From Catellatospora bangladeshensis (lineage in GTDB: Bacteria > Actinomycetota > Actinomycetes > Mycobacteriales > Micromonosporaceae), in the NCBI RefSeq assembly GCF_016862575.1, contig NZ_BONF01000029.1, forward strand, positions 104,471 to 168,470: 64,000 bases of DNA, given 5' to 3'. How positions within the stretch are numbered: position 1 is the first letter of the stretch; every line of letters begins with the position of its first letter. Below the pieces are notes generated by a model, which was not told the origin of the DNA, did not search any database, and worked only from the letters and a program-made list of their open reading frames with translations. Of this stretch, positions 29,864 to 39,273 are shown piece after piece. The translations under genes and the position numbers were made by a program.

Positions 29864-31354
29864 ATGGCAGACGACATCTCCTACTGGCTGAGCAGCACCC
29901 CGCCGACCTCGTACCCCACCCTGCCCGCGGCGGATCTGCGCGACGTGGACGTGGCCGTCGTCGGCGGGGGCATCGCCGGGCTGTGCACCGCCTGGTCCCT
30001 GGCTCGTGCCGGGCGGCGGGTGGTGGTCCTCGAAGCCGAGCGCATCGCCCAGGCCTCCACCGGCAACACCACCGCCAAGGTCACCGCGCTGCACAGCGCC
30101 GTCTACCACAAGCTCGGCGCGGACAGGGCCGGGCTCTACGCCCGGTCGCAGCAGGCGGCTCTCGCCCGCCTGCACGAGGTGGCGGCCGCGATCGACGCGA
30201 GCTGCGACTGGGAGGCGCGCACGGCATACACCTACGGGGTGGGCGCCGAAGCGGTGGCCTCGCTGCGCGAGGAGGCTGCCGCCGCGGCCGAGGCGGGTCT
30301 GCCCGCCGAGTTCGTCACCGACACCGGCCTGCCCTACGCCGTCGCCGCGGCCGTGCGCGTCACCGGCCAGGCACAGTTCCACCCACGGCGCTTCCTGCTG
30401 GCTCTCGCCGAAGACCTGGTCCGGCTCGGCGGGCGCATCGTGGAGCAGGCCCGCGTCACCAAGATCGGCGACGGCACGCTGACCTTCGCAGACGGGGAGC
30501 AGCTCACCGCGTACGACATCGTCGTCACCACCGGCTTTCCCGCCTTCGACCGGCCGGAACTGTTCACCCGGCTGCTCCCCAAACGGGAACTCGTCGTCGC
30601 GGCCCCGATCCCCGCGGACGCCGACCCGGGCGGCATGTTCCTCGGCATCGACGACGACCGCTCGGTGCGGACCGCGCCCCTGGACCGCGGACGCCGCCTG
30701 CTCATCGTCACCGGCGAGACCTACCAGCCCGGCGACGGCGACATCGAGCAGCGCTACACCGCCCTGACGGTGTGGGCCGGCGAGCGCTTCCCGATCGAGG
30801 GCGTGGCCTACCGCTGGTCCGCGCAGGACTACACCAGCAGCGACAAGGTCCCGTTCGTGGGCCGGTTCCCCGGGCATGACCACGTGTGGGTCGCGACCGG
30901 TTTCGGCGGCTGGGGCATGACCAACTCGATGATGTCGGCGGACCTGCTGACCGCCCGCATCACCGACGGCGCCCTGCCCGACTGGGCCGAGCTGTACGAC
31001 CCGCACCGCCTGAGCCCGGCCAAGGAGGCGCCCGCACTGGCCAAGGCCGCCGGGACCGTCGCCAAGAACCTCGTCGGCGAGCGGCTCGCCAAGCCCGACA
31101 CCACGCTCGATGAGCTGGCGCCCGGCCGCGGCGCGATCGTGAAGGTCGGCGGGCGCCGCTGCGCCGCCTACCGCGACGAGACCGGAGCGCTGCACACGGT
31201 GTCGGCCACCTGCACCCACCTGGGCTGCGTCGTCGGTTTCAACGACGCCGACCGGACGTGGGAGTGCCCCTGCCACGGCTCCCGCTTCGACGTCGACGGT
31301 GCCGTGCTGCAGGGCCCCGCGCTGGAGCCCCTGGCCCCGGTCGACGGGCGATGA
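29864..31354 (+). CDS. FAD-dependent oxidoreductase with C-terminal Rieske domain
   Basis: 496 residues. The FAD-binding Rossmann motif VAVVGGGIAGL is at ~30-40, a DAO-type amine-oxidase body fills ~25-400, and a Rieske [2Fe-2S] domain closes the protein (CTHLGC and CPCHGS, about residues 445-480). Such fusions probably oxidise an amine or amino acid and pass electrons to the cluster. No signal peptide, so cytosolic. The gene ends against a strong hairpin shared with the convergent cellulase gene. Confidence 0.92.
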   Translation: MADDISYWLSSTPPTSYPTLPAADLRDVDVAVVGGGIAGLCTAWSLARAGRRVVVLEAERIAQASTGNTTAKVTALHSAVYHKLGADRAGLYARSQQAALARLHEVAAAIDASCDWEARTAYTYGVGAEAVASLREEAAAAAEAGLPAEFVTDTGLPYAVAAAVRVTGQAQFHPRRFLLALAEDLVRLGGRIVEQARVTKIGDGTLTFADGEQLTAYDIVVTTGFPAFDRPELFTRLLPKRELVVAAPIPADADPGGMFLGIDDDRSVRTAPLDRGRRLLIVTGETYQPGDGDIEQRYTALTVWAGERFPIEGVAYRWSAQDYTSSDKVPFVGRFPGHDHVWVATGFGGWGMTNSMMSADLLTARITDGALPDWAELYDPHRLSPAKEAPALAKAAGTVAKNLVGERLAKPDTTLDELAPGRGAIVKVGGRRCAAYRDETGALHTVSATCTHLGCVVGFNDADRTWECPCHGSRFDVDGAVLQGPALEPLAPVDGR

Positions 31355-31356
31355 CA

Positions 31357-31388
31357 GGCCGGCGGCCCCGCGTGTGAGGCCGCCGGCC
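31357..31388. terminator. bidirectional terminator, FAD-Rieske / cellulase
   Basis: Perfect 11-base arms GGCCGGCGGCC (31357-31367) and GGCCGCCGGCC (31378-31388) with a ten-base loop, between convergent stops at 31354 and 31408. Confidence 0.8.
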
Positions 31389-31407
31389 CACGTCTTGCCT
31401 GTCCGTC

Positions 31408-33522
31408 TCAGCTGCTGGTGCCGGTCACCGCGGTTCCCGCCTTGGTGATCCGGTAGGTGATCTGAGACCCGCTCCAGAAGTGGAACGTCAGGGTGACCGT
31501 CCCGTCCCGGACCTCGTTGAAGAACTCGGGCTTGAGCAGCAGGGTGCCGGCGGCGTAGTCGGGCTGGAAGTGGGTCCAGAACTCCTTGTACGACGTCCAG
31601 TCGGCCGGTCCGGCGTTGGTGCCGTCGGCGTACTTCGCCTCCATGGTGGCCAGCTGGTCACCGCGGAACTGCGTCGGGATCGCGAAGGAGCTCGTCGTGC
31701 CCGAGGCCGCCGCCTGGCTCGGCGGGTCGTAGGTGATGATGCTGATCGGCCACGGCTCGCCCTGGGAGAACCTGGCCTCCAGGGTCGCGTTGACGCCGTA
31801 GGCGCGGCTGCCGACCAGCCGCGTCACCGCCGCCGCGGTCAGCGTCAGCACGTTGCCGGACAGCGTGTAGTCACTGCCGCTGACCAGGTTGACAGTGCCC
31901 TGGCGCAGGCCGGTGAACGAGGCGCCGTTGAGGTTGAGCGTGATGCTCTTGGCGGTGATCGCCGTGCTGCGTGGCACGTAGATCTGGTCGGTGGACCCGG
32001 TGGCCGAGCGGGTGGTCCAGCTGGTCTTCATCATGGCGAACACGCCCGGGTCGCGCCAGCGCAGCTCGCTGCGGTTGAGGAACTGGCCCGCGTCCCACAC
32101 CATGGTGGTGAGGTTCCTGATCCGGGCGTGGTAGCCCACGGCCTCGAGGAACTTGAGGAACTCCCCCCGCTCGATGATGCCGGGCCGGTTGTGGTCCCAG
32201 TTGAGCAGGGCCCATTCGCCGATGATGACGGGGATGCCGTGGGCGACGAAGGTCGCGTGCACCCGGTCGAAGGTGGCGATCAGGTCCTGCTCGACGGAAG
32301 CGTCGTAGCGGGTGCCGCCGGCGATGTTGACGCTGAACGGCCACCATCCGTAGAAGTGGACCGTCGCGGCCACGTTGCTGTCGCCCAGTTGCCGGAACGT
32401 CGCCGTCAGCGCGTCCAGGCGCCCCTGGTCGGCGTTGGTGAACAGGGTCGGCAGGACGAGCAGCCGGGTCGCGTTGCCGCCGCCCGACCGGCGCACGATC
32501 CGCACGAACTCGGCGTTCAGCTCGTGCAGCACCTGATAGTTCTGCTCGTCGCCGGAGGTGCCCGCGAACTGCGGTTCGTTGATGCTCTCGAAGACCAGCC
32601 GGGAGGGGTAGCCGCGGAAGGCGCCGGACAGCTGGGTCCACAGTGCGCTGTACCTGGCGAGCACGTTGGCGCGGTCGGTGGGGTAGGCGTTGATCCATTG
32701 CCAGGAGTCGTGATGAAGGTTGATCATCACGTACAGGTCCTCGGCCAGCGACCAGTCGACGATCTGCCGGACGCGGTTCAGCCAGGTGCTGTCGATGGTG
32801 TACGCCGGGGCCGGGCCGTGGTGGTTGGACCAGGTGACCGGGATCCGGATGCTCCTGTACCCCTGCTGGCGAACGTGGCGCAGCAGCGCCTGGGTGGTTA
32901 GCGGGTTGCCCCACGCGGTCTCGTCGGGGATGGCGTCCAAGGTGTTGCCCAGGTTCCATCCGGGCTGCATCGCCGCCACCGTCGCCATCGGGTCGCCCGG
33001 CTGGGGTGGTGTGGACGGCGAGGGCGACGCGGAGGCCGAGGCGGACGGCGAAGGGCGGGTCGACGGGCTGTTCGACGGCGACGGTGTGCCGCCGATGGTG
33101 CCGGTGCAGGTGACGTTGTTGAGCGAGAAGGCCGTGGGCGGGTTGTTGCTGCCCGACCAGGAGCCGTTGAAGCCGAAGGAGACGGTCGCGTTCGTGCCGA
33201 TCGCCGCGTTGTAGCTCATGTTGGTCGCGGTCTGCTGCCCGCCGGAGGCGGTGACGGCCGCGTTCCACGCCTGCGTCACCTGCTGGCCGGACGGGAAGGT
33301 CCAGCGCACGTTCCAGCCGTTGACGGGATCGCCGAGGTTGGTGACGTCGACGTTGGCGGTGAAGCCGCCCGGCCACTGTGCGGACACGGAGTACGCCACC
33401 TGGCATCCGGCGGCGGCCTGGGCGCTCACCGCCGCGGCCATGCCGGCGGTGAGCAGTGCTGCGACGCCGCCGGCGACGACGGCTGCGCGCCATCTCGTCC
33501 GGCGCGTGTTCTGCAGGGTCAT
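31408..33522 (-). CDS. secreted GH5 cellulase with CBM2 and C-terminal X2 domain
   Basis: 704 residues. A signal peptide (1-36) is followed by a CBM2 cellulose-binding module bounded by the usual Cys pair (GCQVAYSV ... VTCTG, ~37-140). A Pro/Ser linker leads to a GH5 endoglucanase domain (~175-490) with acid/base Glu in FESINEPQF and nucleophile Glu in IIGEWALLNW. A C-terminal X2-like immunoglobulin-fold module comes last. It should cut cellulose or mixed-link glucan outside the cell. ATG 33522 has an AAGGA site. Divergent from the GH43 gene, with repeated operator-like sites between them. Confidence 0.95.
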   Translation of the reverse strand: MTLQNTRRTRWRAAVVAGGVAALLTAGMAAAVSAQAAAGCQVAYSVSAQWPGGFTANVDVTNLGDPVNGWNVRWTFPSGQQVTQAWNAAVTASGGQQTATNMSYNAAIGTNATVSFGFNGSWSGSNNPPTAFSLNNVTCTGTIGGTPSPSNSPSTRPSPSASASASPSPSTPPQPGDPMATVAAMQPGWNLGNTLDAIPDETAWGNPLTTQALLRHVRQQGYRSIRIPVTWSNHHGPAPAYTIDSTWLNRVRQIVDWSLAEDLYVMINLHHDSWQWINAYPTDRANVLARYSALWTQLSGAFRGYPSRLVFESINEPQFAGTSGDEQNYQVLHELNAEFVRIVRRSGGGNATRLLVLPTLFTNADQGRLDALTATFRQLGDSNVAATVHFYGWWPFSVNIAGGTRYDASVEQDLIATFDRVHATFVAHGIPVIIGEWALLNWDHNRPGIIERGEFLKFLEAVGYHARIRNLTTMVWDAGQFLNRSELRWRDPGVFAMMKTSWTTRSATGSTDQIYVPRSTAITAKSITLNLNGASFTGLRQGTVNLVSGSDYTLSGNVLTLTAAAVTRLVGSRAYGVNATLEARFSQGEPWPISIITYDPPSQAAASGTTSSFAIPTQFRGDQLATMEAKYADGTNAGPADWTSYKEFWTHFQPDYAAGTLLLKPEFFNEVRDGTVTLTFHFWSGSQITYRITKAGTAVTGTSS

Positions 33523-33795
33523 GATGATCGTCCTTGAGGTCGGCAGGTACGGGTTGGACGGCGTGTCAGGCGGTCGCCGCACAGCCGATGGCGGGTGCAG
33601 GCGGCGCTCAGCCAGGAGCCGGGCAACCCGGACGAGCTGCTGGTCCATACAGGTGATCCGCGCGCGAGGGCGGCCCGGCGGCCGGTTAGCCGCCTGCGCA
33701 TCGCGCCGGCATGTTCGAGTGCCTCGCGGCCAGCTGCCTCTGTGTCCGCGACGCTGCTTGGCTCCCGCAGCGATCAACCTTCGCCATCCTCACAG

Positions 33796-33965
33796 CGAAA
33801 GTTTCGGCCCGGACGCTACGCCTTTCCTAGATACACGTCAATGCTCATGCCCCCGACCAGGAATCGGGCGCGGCGATCGGCGGGTGACCACCTGTGTCCA
33901 TTGACGATATCGCCGAGCGTCATTACGCTCCGCCAGAAAGTGTCGTGAGGTGCCTGGAAAGTTTC
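33796..33965. promoter_or_regulatory. repeated GAAAGTTTC operator-like sites between GH5 and GH43 genes
   Basis: The palindromic core GAAAGTTTC occurs at 33797-33805 (within CGAAAGTTTCG) and 33957-33965, with a near copy GAAAGTGTC at 33936-33944. Similar CGAA-TTCG boxes bind xylan-responsive LacI regulators in streptomycetes. The rest of this 544-base intergenic region (33523-34066) shows no gene. The LacI-type gene at 35724 is the obvious candidate regulator. Confidence 0.45.
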
Positions 33966-34066
33966 TCTCCTTCGGCAGAGAGAATTCGACCGGGTTCAGC
34001 CCGGCAGACGCAGACGATGCCGTCTCGCCGCGATCGCCCCGACCGCACACCGACGGAGACAACCTC

Positions 34067-35656
34067 ATGAACTCGCCACAGCCATCCCCTGCGGACACCT
34101 CCGCCGTCGCCTCAGACCGGCCCGGCGGCGTGTTCGGCAACCCGGTGATCCCGGGCATGCACCCCGACCCGAGCGTCTGCCGCGTCGGCGACGACTACTA
34201 CCTGGCCTGTTCCAGCTTCGAGTACTTCCCCGGCGTGCCGCTCTTCCACAGCCGGGACCTGGTGCACTGGGAGCAGATCGGCAACGCGCTCGACCGGCCC
34301 GGCCAGCTGCACCTGCCCCCCGAGACGCCGTCCTCGGCCGGTGTGTACGCCCCCACCCTGCGCCACCACGACGGCCGGTTCTGGCTGATCACCACCAACG
34401 TCGCACCGGGCGGCGGCACCATGCTGTTCACCGCCGTCGACCCCGCCGGGCCGTGGTCGGAGCCGATCAGGCTGCCCGGCATCGGCGGCATCGACCCGGA
34501 CCTGGCCTGGGACGACCAGGGCCGCTGCTGGTGCACGTACGCCGGCATCGAGCAGACACGCATCGACCCGCACACCGGCCGGACCCTCGGCACGCCCCGC
34601 CGGCTGTGGTCCGGCGGCCCCGACGCCCAAGCGCCCGAGGCACCCCACCTGTACCGGATAGGCGAGCACTGGTATCTGCTGATCGCCGAGGGCGGCACCG
34701 AACGCGGCCACGCGGTGTCGATCGCCCGCGGCCCGGCGCCGGACGGCCCGTTCGAGCCGTGCCCGGCGAATCCGATCCTGACGCATCGCGGCCTCAACCA
34801 TCCGATCCAGAACACCGGGCACGCCGACCTGGTCCAGGCCCCCGACGGGTCGTGGTGGCTGATGCTGCTCGGGGTACGTCCCCGGGGCGGGACGCCCGGC
34901 TGGCACGTCCTGGGCAGGGAGACGTTCCTGACACCGGTGACCTGGACCGACGGATGGCCCGTCGTCGGCCGCGTCGAGGCGGCCCTCCCGGCGCCGCCAT
35001 GGCCGGCCCGGCCCGTGCCCGCGCCCCCGCGTCGCGACGACTTCGACTCCCCGCGCCTACACCCGCAATGGATCTCCGTGCGGTCGCGCCCGGAGGACCT
35101 GTGGTCGCTCACCGAACCTTCGGGCTGGCTTACCCTGCACGCCCGCGGCGCCTCGCTCGACCAGCCTGACGTCATGTTCGTCGGCCGGCGCCAGCAGCAC
35201 CTGTCCTGCACCGTACGCACGCTGCTCGACGCCACCGCGGGCCGCGGCGGCCTGGCCGCCCGCCTCGACGAGGCGCACCACTACGAGATCGAGGCCGGCG
35301 ACGGCCGGGTGCAGGTGTCCGCGCGCGCGTCCTCCCTGCGGACGGTGCTCGGCGACCGCGCGGTCGCACCCGGACCGGTGCTGCTGCGGATGGACGTGAT
35401 CGCCTCGCCGTCCGCGCACTGGCAGCCGTGCAGGGAGCCCGACACCATCCGGCTGGGCGTCGAGCACCCCGACGGAACGTTCGAGGTGCTGGCCGAACTC
35501 GACGGCAGGTACCTGTCGACCGAGGTGGCCGGGGGCTTCACGGGCCGGGTGCTCGGCATGTACGCCGCGGCCGGCACCGTACGGTTCGACTGGTTCGACT
35601 ACGCACCGATCGAGGTCGGCTCGCCCACCTCGGCAGAGGTTATCCTTGCGCCGTGA
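34067..35656 (+). CDS. GH43-family glycoside hydrolase (xylosidase/arabinofuranosidase type)
   Basis: 529 residues from ATG 34067 (GGAG eight bases before). An N-terminal five-blade propeller (~25-300) carries the GH43 residues: general-base Asp in GMHPDPS, pKa-modulating Asp in GGIDPDLAW, and acid Glu in APEAPHLY. A C-terminal beta-sandwich (~320-520) follows, as in GH43_11/12 beta-xylosidases. No signal peptide, so intracellular cleavage of imported xylo- or arabino-oligosaccharides is likely. The LacI gene begins 68 bases downstream on the same strand. Confidence 0.93.
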   Translation: MNSPQPSPADTSAVASDRPGGVFGNPVIPGMHPDPSVCRVGDDYYLACSSFEYFPGVPLFHSRDLVHWEQIGNALDRPGQLHLPPETPSSAGVYAPTLRHHDGRFWLITTNVAPGGGTMLFTAVDPAGPWSEPIRLPGIGGIDPDLAWDDQGRCWCTYAGIEQTRIDPHTGRTLGTPRRLWSGGPDAQAPEAPHLYRIGEHWYLLIAEGGTERGHAVSIARGPAPDGPFEPCPANPILTHRGLNHPIQNTGHADLVQAPDGSWWLMLLGVRPRGGTPGWHVLGRETFLTPVTWTDGWPVVGRVEAALPAPPWPARPVPAPPRRDDFDSPRLHPQWISVRSRPEDLWSLTEPSGWLTLHARGASLDQPDVMFVGRRQQHLSCTVRTLLDATAGRGGLAARLDEAHHYEIEAGDGRVQVSARASSLRTVLGDRAVAPGPVLLRMDVIASPSAHWQPCREPDTIRLGVEHPDGTFEVLAELDGRYLSTEVAGGFTGRVLGMYAAAGTVRFDWFDYAPIEVGSPTSAEVILAP

Positions 35657-35723
35657 GCGGGGCCGGGCGCCGTCCGGCCCCGGCCGTGCGGACGCGGCGG
35701 GGGACACGACGGAGGGAGCCGGG

Positions 35724-36779
35724 TTGTCGCACGCCGAGTCAGACCCGCCCGTGCCCGACACCGGACTCGCGCTCCCCCACCCGGCCGGGCCGGTGACGAT
35801 CTCCTACATCGCCGAGTCCGCCGGGGTGTCGATCCCGACCGTGTCCAAAGTGCTCAACGGCCGCTCCGGCGTCGCCGCGGAGACCCGCGCACGCGTCGAA
35901 GCGCTCGTCCACCAGTACGGATACCGCAGACCCGCATCGGCCACCCGCAGCAACGTCATGGAGCTCGTGTTCGACGAGCTGCAGCACCTGTGGGGCATCG
36001 AGATCATCCGCGGGGTGGAGAGCGTCGCCCGCGAACACCGCCTGGGCGTCGTGCTGACGGAGTTCGGGCCGCAGCGCAGCACGATCCACTACTGGATCGA
36101 CGACACCGTCGCCCGGCGCCCGGCGTGCGTCGTGACCGTGGCCCAGCTGTCGGAGGACCAGCGCAACCAGCTGCGGGCCAGAGGCATCCCGTTCGTCGTC
36201 GTCGACCCCACCACCGAACTGCCCGACGGCGTGCCCTTCGTCGGCGCCACGAACTGGACCGGCGGCCGGTCAGCCGCCCGCCACCTGATAGACCTCGGAC
36301 ACCGCCGCATCGGCATGATCGCCGGTCCCCGCGAGATCCTCTGCTGCCAGGCCCGGGTCGACGGCTACCGGTCCGCGCTGACCGCCGCCGGCCTTCCAGC
36401 CGACCCCGGCCTGGTCGCCGTCGCCGACCTGACCCAGGAGGGCGGCCAAGCCGCCGCGATGACGCTGCTGAACCGCCCCGACCGGCCGACCGCGATCTTC
36501 GCCAGCAACGACCTGCAGGCGCTCGGGGTCTACCAGGCGGCGCGGCGGCTCGGCTTGCGGATCCCGGCGGACGTCAGCGTGGTCGGCTTCGACGACCTCC
36601 CGATCGCTTCGCTGGTGGATCCCCCGCTGACCACTGTTCACCAGCCCCTCACGGAGATGGCCGCAGCCGCCACGGAACTCGCCCTCGCCCTCGGCCGCGG
36701 CGAGCGGCCACCGCAGGCGGGGCTGGAGCTGGCCACCACACTCACCGTACGCGGCAGCACCGCACCACCGGCACCGTGA
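35724..36779 (+). CDS. LacI-family transcriptional regulator
   Basis: 351 residues from a TTG at 35724, chosen because GGAGGG sits ahead of it; other starts lie upstream. The HTH is ISYIAESAGVSIPTVSKVLNG near residues 30-50, followed by a hinge and a periplasmic-binding-protein-type sugar domain ending VVGFDDLPIASLVDPPLTTV. It follows the GH43 gene and probably represses the GH43/GH5 pair until a xylo- or cello-oligosaccharide binds. Confidence 0.93.
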   Translation: MSHAESDPPVPDTGLALPHPAGPVTISYIAESAGVSIPTVSKVLNGRSGVAAETRARVEALVHQYGYRRPASATRSNVMELVFDELQHLWGIEIIRGVESVAREHRLGVVLTEFGPQRSTIHYWIDDTVARRPACVVTVAQLSEDQRNQLRARGIPFVVVDPTTELPDGVPFVGATNWTGGRSAARHLIDLGHRRIGMIAGPREILCCQARVDGYRSALTAAGLPADPGLVAVADLTQEGGQAAAMTLLNRPDRPTAIFASNDLQALGVYQAARRLGLRIPADVSVVGFDDLPIASLVDPPLTTVHQPLTEMAAAATELALALGRGERPPQAGLELATTLTVRGSTAPPAP

Positions 36780-36856
36780 GCTTCGCCGCCCGGCGGCAGG
36801 CCCGGCCCGCGAACCCGGCCTCCGTGCCGTAGCCGGTCAGCGGACTCTGCCGGGCG

Positions 36857-39157
36857 TCACGCGACGGGCGCCCCGACGTCGAGCCGGTAGACGCCCAGGC
36901 CGTAGGTGCCGGCCGTGATCAGGGTACGGCCGCTGGACACCGCGGTCGCGAGGTCCATCACGGACACCGTAGGCAGCCCGGTGCCCGCCGCGGACCAGGT
37001 GGCGCCCGCGTCGGTCGAGGTGAAGACGCCCACGTCGGTGCCCACGTAGAGCGCGGCCCGGTTCTGCGGGTCGAGGACCAGGTCGTTGACGGGCGCGTTG
37101 GGCAGGTTGCCGGAGATGTTCTGCCAGCTGGTGCCGCCGTTGGTGGTGCGGTACACGTGGGCGGCCATGTCGCCGGTGGTGTATCCGGACAGCGTGGCGT
37201 ACACGAGGTTGGCGTCGGCCGGGTCGACGGTGAGCCGGGTGACCCAGCGCTGCGGCAGCGCGGTGCCGATCTCGGTCCAGGTGCTGCCGGTGTTGCGGGT
37301 GACCCAGATGCGGCCGTCGTCGGTGCCCACGTAGATGGTCGCGGGGCTGGTCTTGGCGACGGCGATCGTCGAGATGGTGTTGTAGGTGGTGCTGCCGCTG
37401 CTGCCCCGGCTCAGGTCCCCGCTGATCGCGGTCCAGCTCTGCGCCGAGTTGGTGGAGCGGTTGAGCCGGTTGCCGCCGTAGTACATGATCGCCGGGTTCG
37501 ACGGGTCGAAAACGACGGGGGTCAGCCAGGCGCGGCGGTCGGAGGTGGTCGAGCCGAAGCTGCTCATCGAGTTGCCGCCGTTGGTGGAGCGGCCGCAGGA
37601 GCCGTTCTGCGAGCAGGCGTACACCTTCTGGTGGTTGGTGGGGTCGATGAGGTTCTGCAGGCCGTCGCCGCCGTAGTAGGAGCCCCATGCCGACCAGGAC
37701 CGGACCGAGCCGTTGTCCTGCAGGCCGCCGCTGATGCGGGTGACGTCCTGCTGGGAGACGGCGACGGTGTAGAACTGCATGTTGCCCAGCCGGGTGGTCT
37801 TGGTCCAGGCGCCGCTGAGCGAGCCGTTGGCGGTGGAGCGGTAGATGCCGCCGTCGTTGCCGATGAAGACGCGCCCGGCGACGCGCGGGTCGAACGCGAC
37901 GGCGTGCTGGTCGACGTGGAAGGAGCTGGAGTTGCTGGTCCAGCTGCCGCCCGCGTTGGTCGATTCCAGCATGGGGACGCCGGGCACCCAGATGTGCTGG
38001 GGTGCGGCCGGGTCGACGAAGATGCGCGAGAACCACCAGCCGAACGTGGACTGCGACGAGTTCAGCGCCGTCGTGTTGGTGATCTTCGTCCAGTTGTCGC
38101 CGCGGTCGGTGGAGGTCCAGAAGCCGAGGAAGTTGCCGGTGGCGTTGGCCGCGATCGTGTAGAGGCGGTTGGGGTCGCTCTTGGCCACGGCGACGCCCAT
38201 GCGGCCCACGTTGGTGCCGGAGGGCGGCAGTGTGCTGGCCAGGCGGGTGAAGCTGGTGCCGCCGTTGGTGGACCGGTACAGGCCCGAGCCGACCCCGCCG
38301 TAGCGGCGGCTGGCGGGCATGCGCTGGTGGTCCCACATCGTCACGTAGATGCGGTTGGGGTCGGCCGGGTCGAGGGCGACGTCCGAGGCGCCGGTCGTGG
38401 CGTTGGCCCCGGCGAGGATCTGGGTCCAGCTGGCGCCGCCGTCGGTGGTGCGGTAGAGGCCCCGGTCGCCGCCCGCGACATACAGGTTGCCCGTGGCGGC
38501 GACCAGGATGCGGTTCTCGTTGGTGGGGTCGATGACGATCCGGCCGATCCGGTGCGTGCCGGTCAGGCCGATCGACTGCCAGGTCAGGCCGCGGTCGGTC
38601 GAGCGGTAGACGCCGGTGCCGGGGAAGGAGGCGCTGCCACCGCCGGGGTTGGCCTCGCCGGTCCCGGCGTACAGGACGCCGGTGCTGGTGATGGCGATCG
38701 CGCCGATGGCCTGGGTGATGGCGGTGTTCCACGCGTAGTTGAACGTGGTGCCGGAGTCGGTGCTCTTCCAGACGCCGCCGGAGGCGGTGGCGGCGTAGAC
38801 GGTGTTGGCGACGGCCGGGTCGACGACCAGGTCGGTGACCCGGCCGCCGAGGTTCGTCGGCCCCATCGACTGCCAGGCGGGCAGCGCGGCGAAGCTGGAC
38901 GCGCCGGCGCGGATCCGCTCGGCCTGGGCGCGGGACCGGCCTGCCAGTTTCACGAGGTCGCCGGTGGGGTCGGCGCCCAGGCGCTGGGTCATGAACCACT
39001 CGTCGGCACCGGACGGGCCTGCGGCCCCCTCCAGCGCTTCGAGGGCGGCGACGTCGGGTCCGATCACGACGTCGGCGGGCAGGCCGTGCGCGTCGGCCGA
39101 GGCCACCAGCGACAGGCCGAGCAGGACAGTGACACCGAAACTGATCGATGATTTCAT
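36857..39157 (-). CDS. secreted BNR/sortilin-like beta-propeller protein
   Basis: 766 residues with a signal peptide (MKSSISFGVTVLLG..., cleaved near ASADA, ~25). The mature protein is built of BNR/Asp-box repeats (S/T-x-D-x-G-x-T-W variants such as STDRGLTW, TTDGGASW, STDAGATW), forming two large beta-propellers, with no extra binding module. Family members include xyloglucan-cleaving GH74 enzymes; this protein lacks a clearly recognisable GH74 catalytic Asp pair, so I keep the general call. ATG 39157 follows GAGGTGGGG. Divergent from the sugar importer. Confidence 0.85.
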   Translation of the reverse strand: MKSSISFGVTVLLGLSLVASADAHGLPADVVIGPDVAALEALEGAAGPSGADEWFMTQRLGADPTGDLVKLAGRSRAQAERIRAGASSFAALPAWQSMGPTNLGGRVTDLVVDPAVANTVYAATASGGVWKSTDSGTTFNYAWNTAITQAIGAIAITSTGVLYAGTGEANPGGGSASFPGTGVYRSTDRGLTWQSIGLTGTHRIGRIVIDPTNENRILVAATGNLYVAGGDRGLYRTTDGGASWTQILAGANATTGASDVALDPADPNRIYVTMWDHQRMPASRRYGGVGSGLYRSTNGGTSFTRLASTLPPSGTNVGRMGVAVAKSDPNRLYTIAANATGNFLGFWTSTDRGDNWTKITNTTALNSSQSTFGWWFSRIFVDPAAPQHIWVPGVPMLESTNAGGSWTSNSSSFHVDQHAVAFDPRVAGRVFIGNDGGIYRSTANGSLSGAWTKTTRLGNMQFYTVAVSQQDVTRISGGLQDNGSVRSWSAWGSYYGGDGLQNLIDPTNHQKVYACSQNGSCGRSTNGGNSMSSFGSTTSDRRAWLTPVVFDPSNPAIMYYGGNRLNRSTNSAQSWTAISGDLSRGSSGSTTYNTISTIAVAKTSPATIYVGTDDGRIWVTRNTGSTWTEIGTALPQRWVTRLTVDPADANLVYATLSGYTTGDMAAHVYRTTNGGTSWQNISGNLPNAPVNDLVLDPQNRAALYVGTDVGVFTSTDAGATWSAAGTGLPTVSVMDLATAVSSGRTLITAGTYGLGVYRLDVGAPVA

Positions 39158-39273
39158 ATTCCCCACCTCGGCTAGACATGCAATGCTACGCATCGATGCA
39201 TGGAAACCTCTAGGGACGGTTCCAAGGTGGCACGCTTCTGGCACGGCCCGGCCGCGATCGGGTACGCCCGCCC

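Noticed and set aside
36857..39157. GH74 xyloglucanase
   Set aside because: The propeller and Asp-box repeats fit, but a convincing catalytic Asp pair could not be identified by eye, so the general BNR call is kept.
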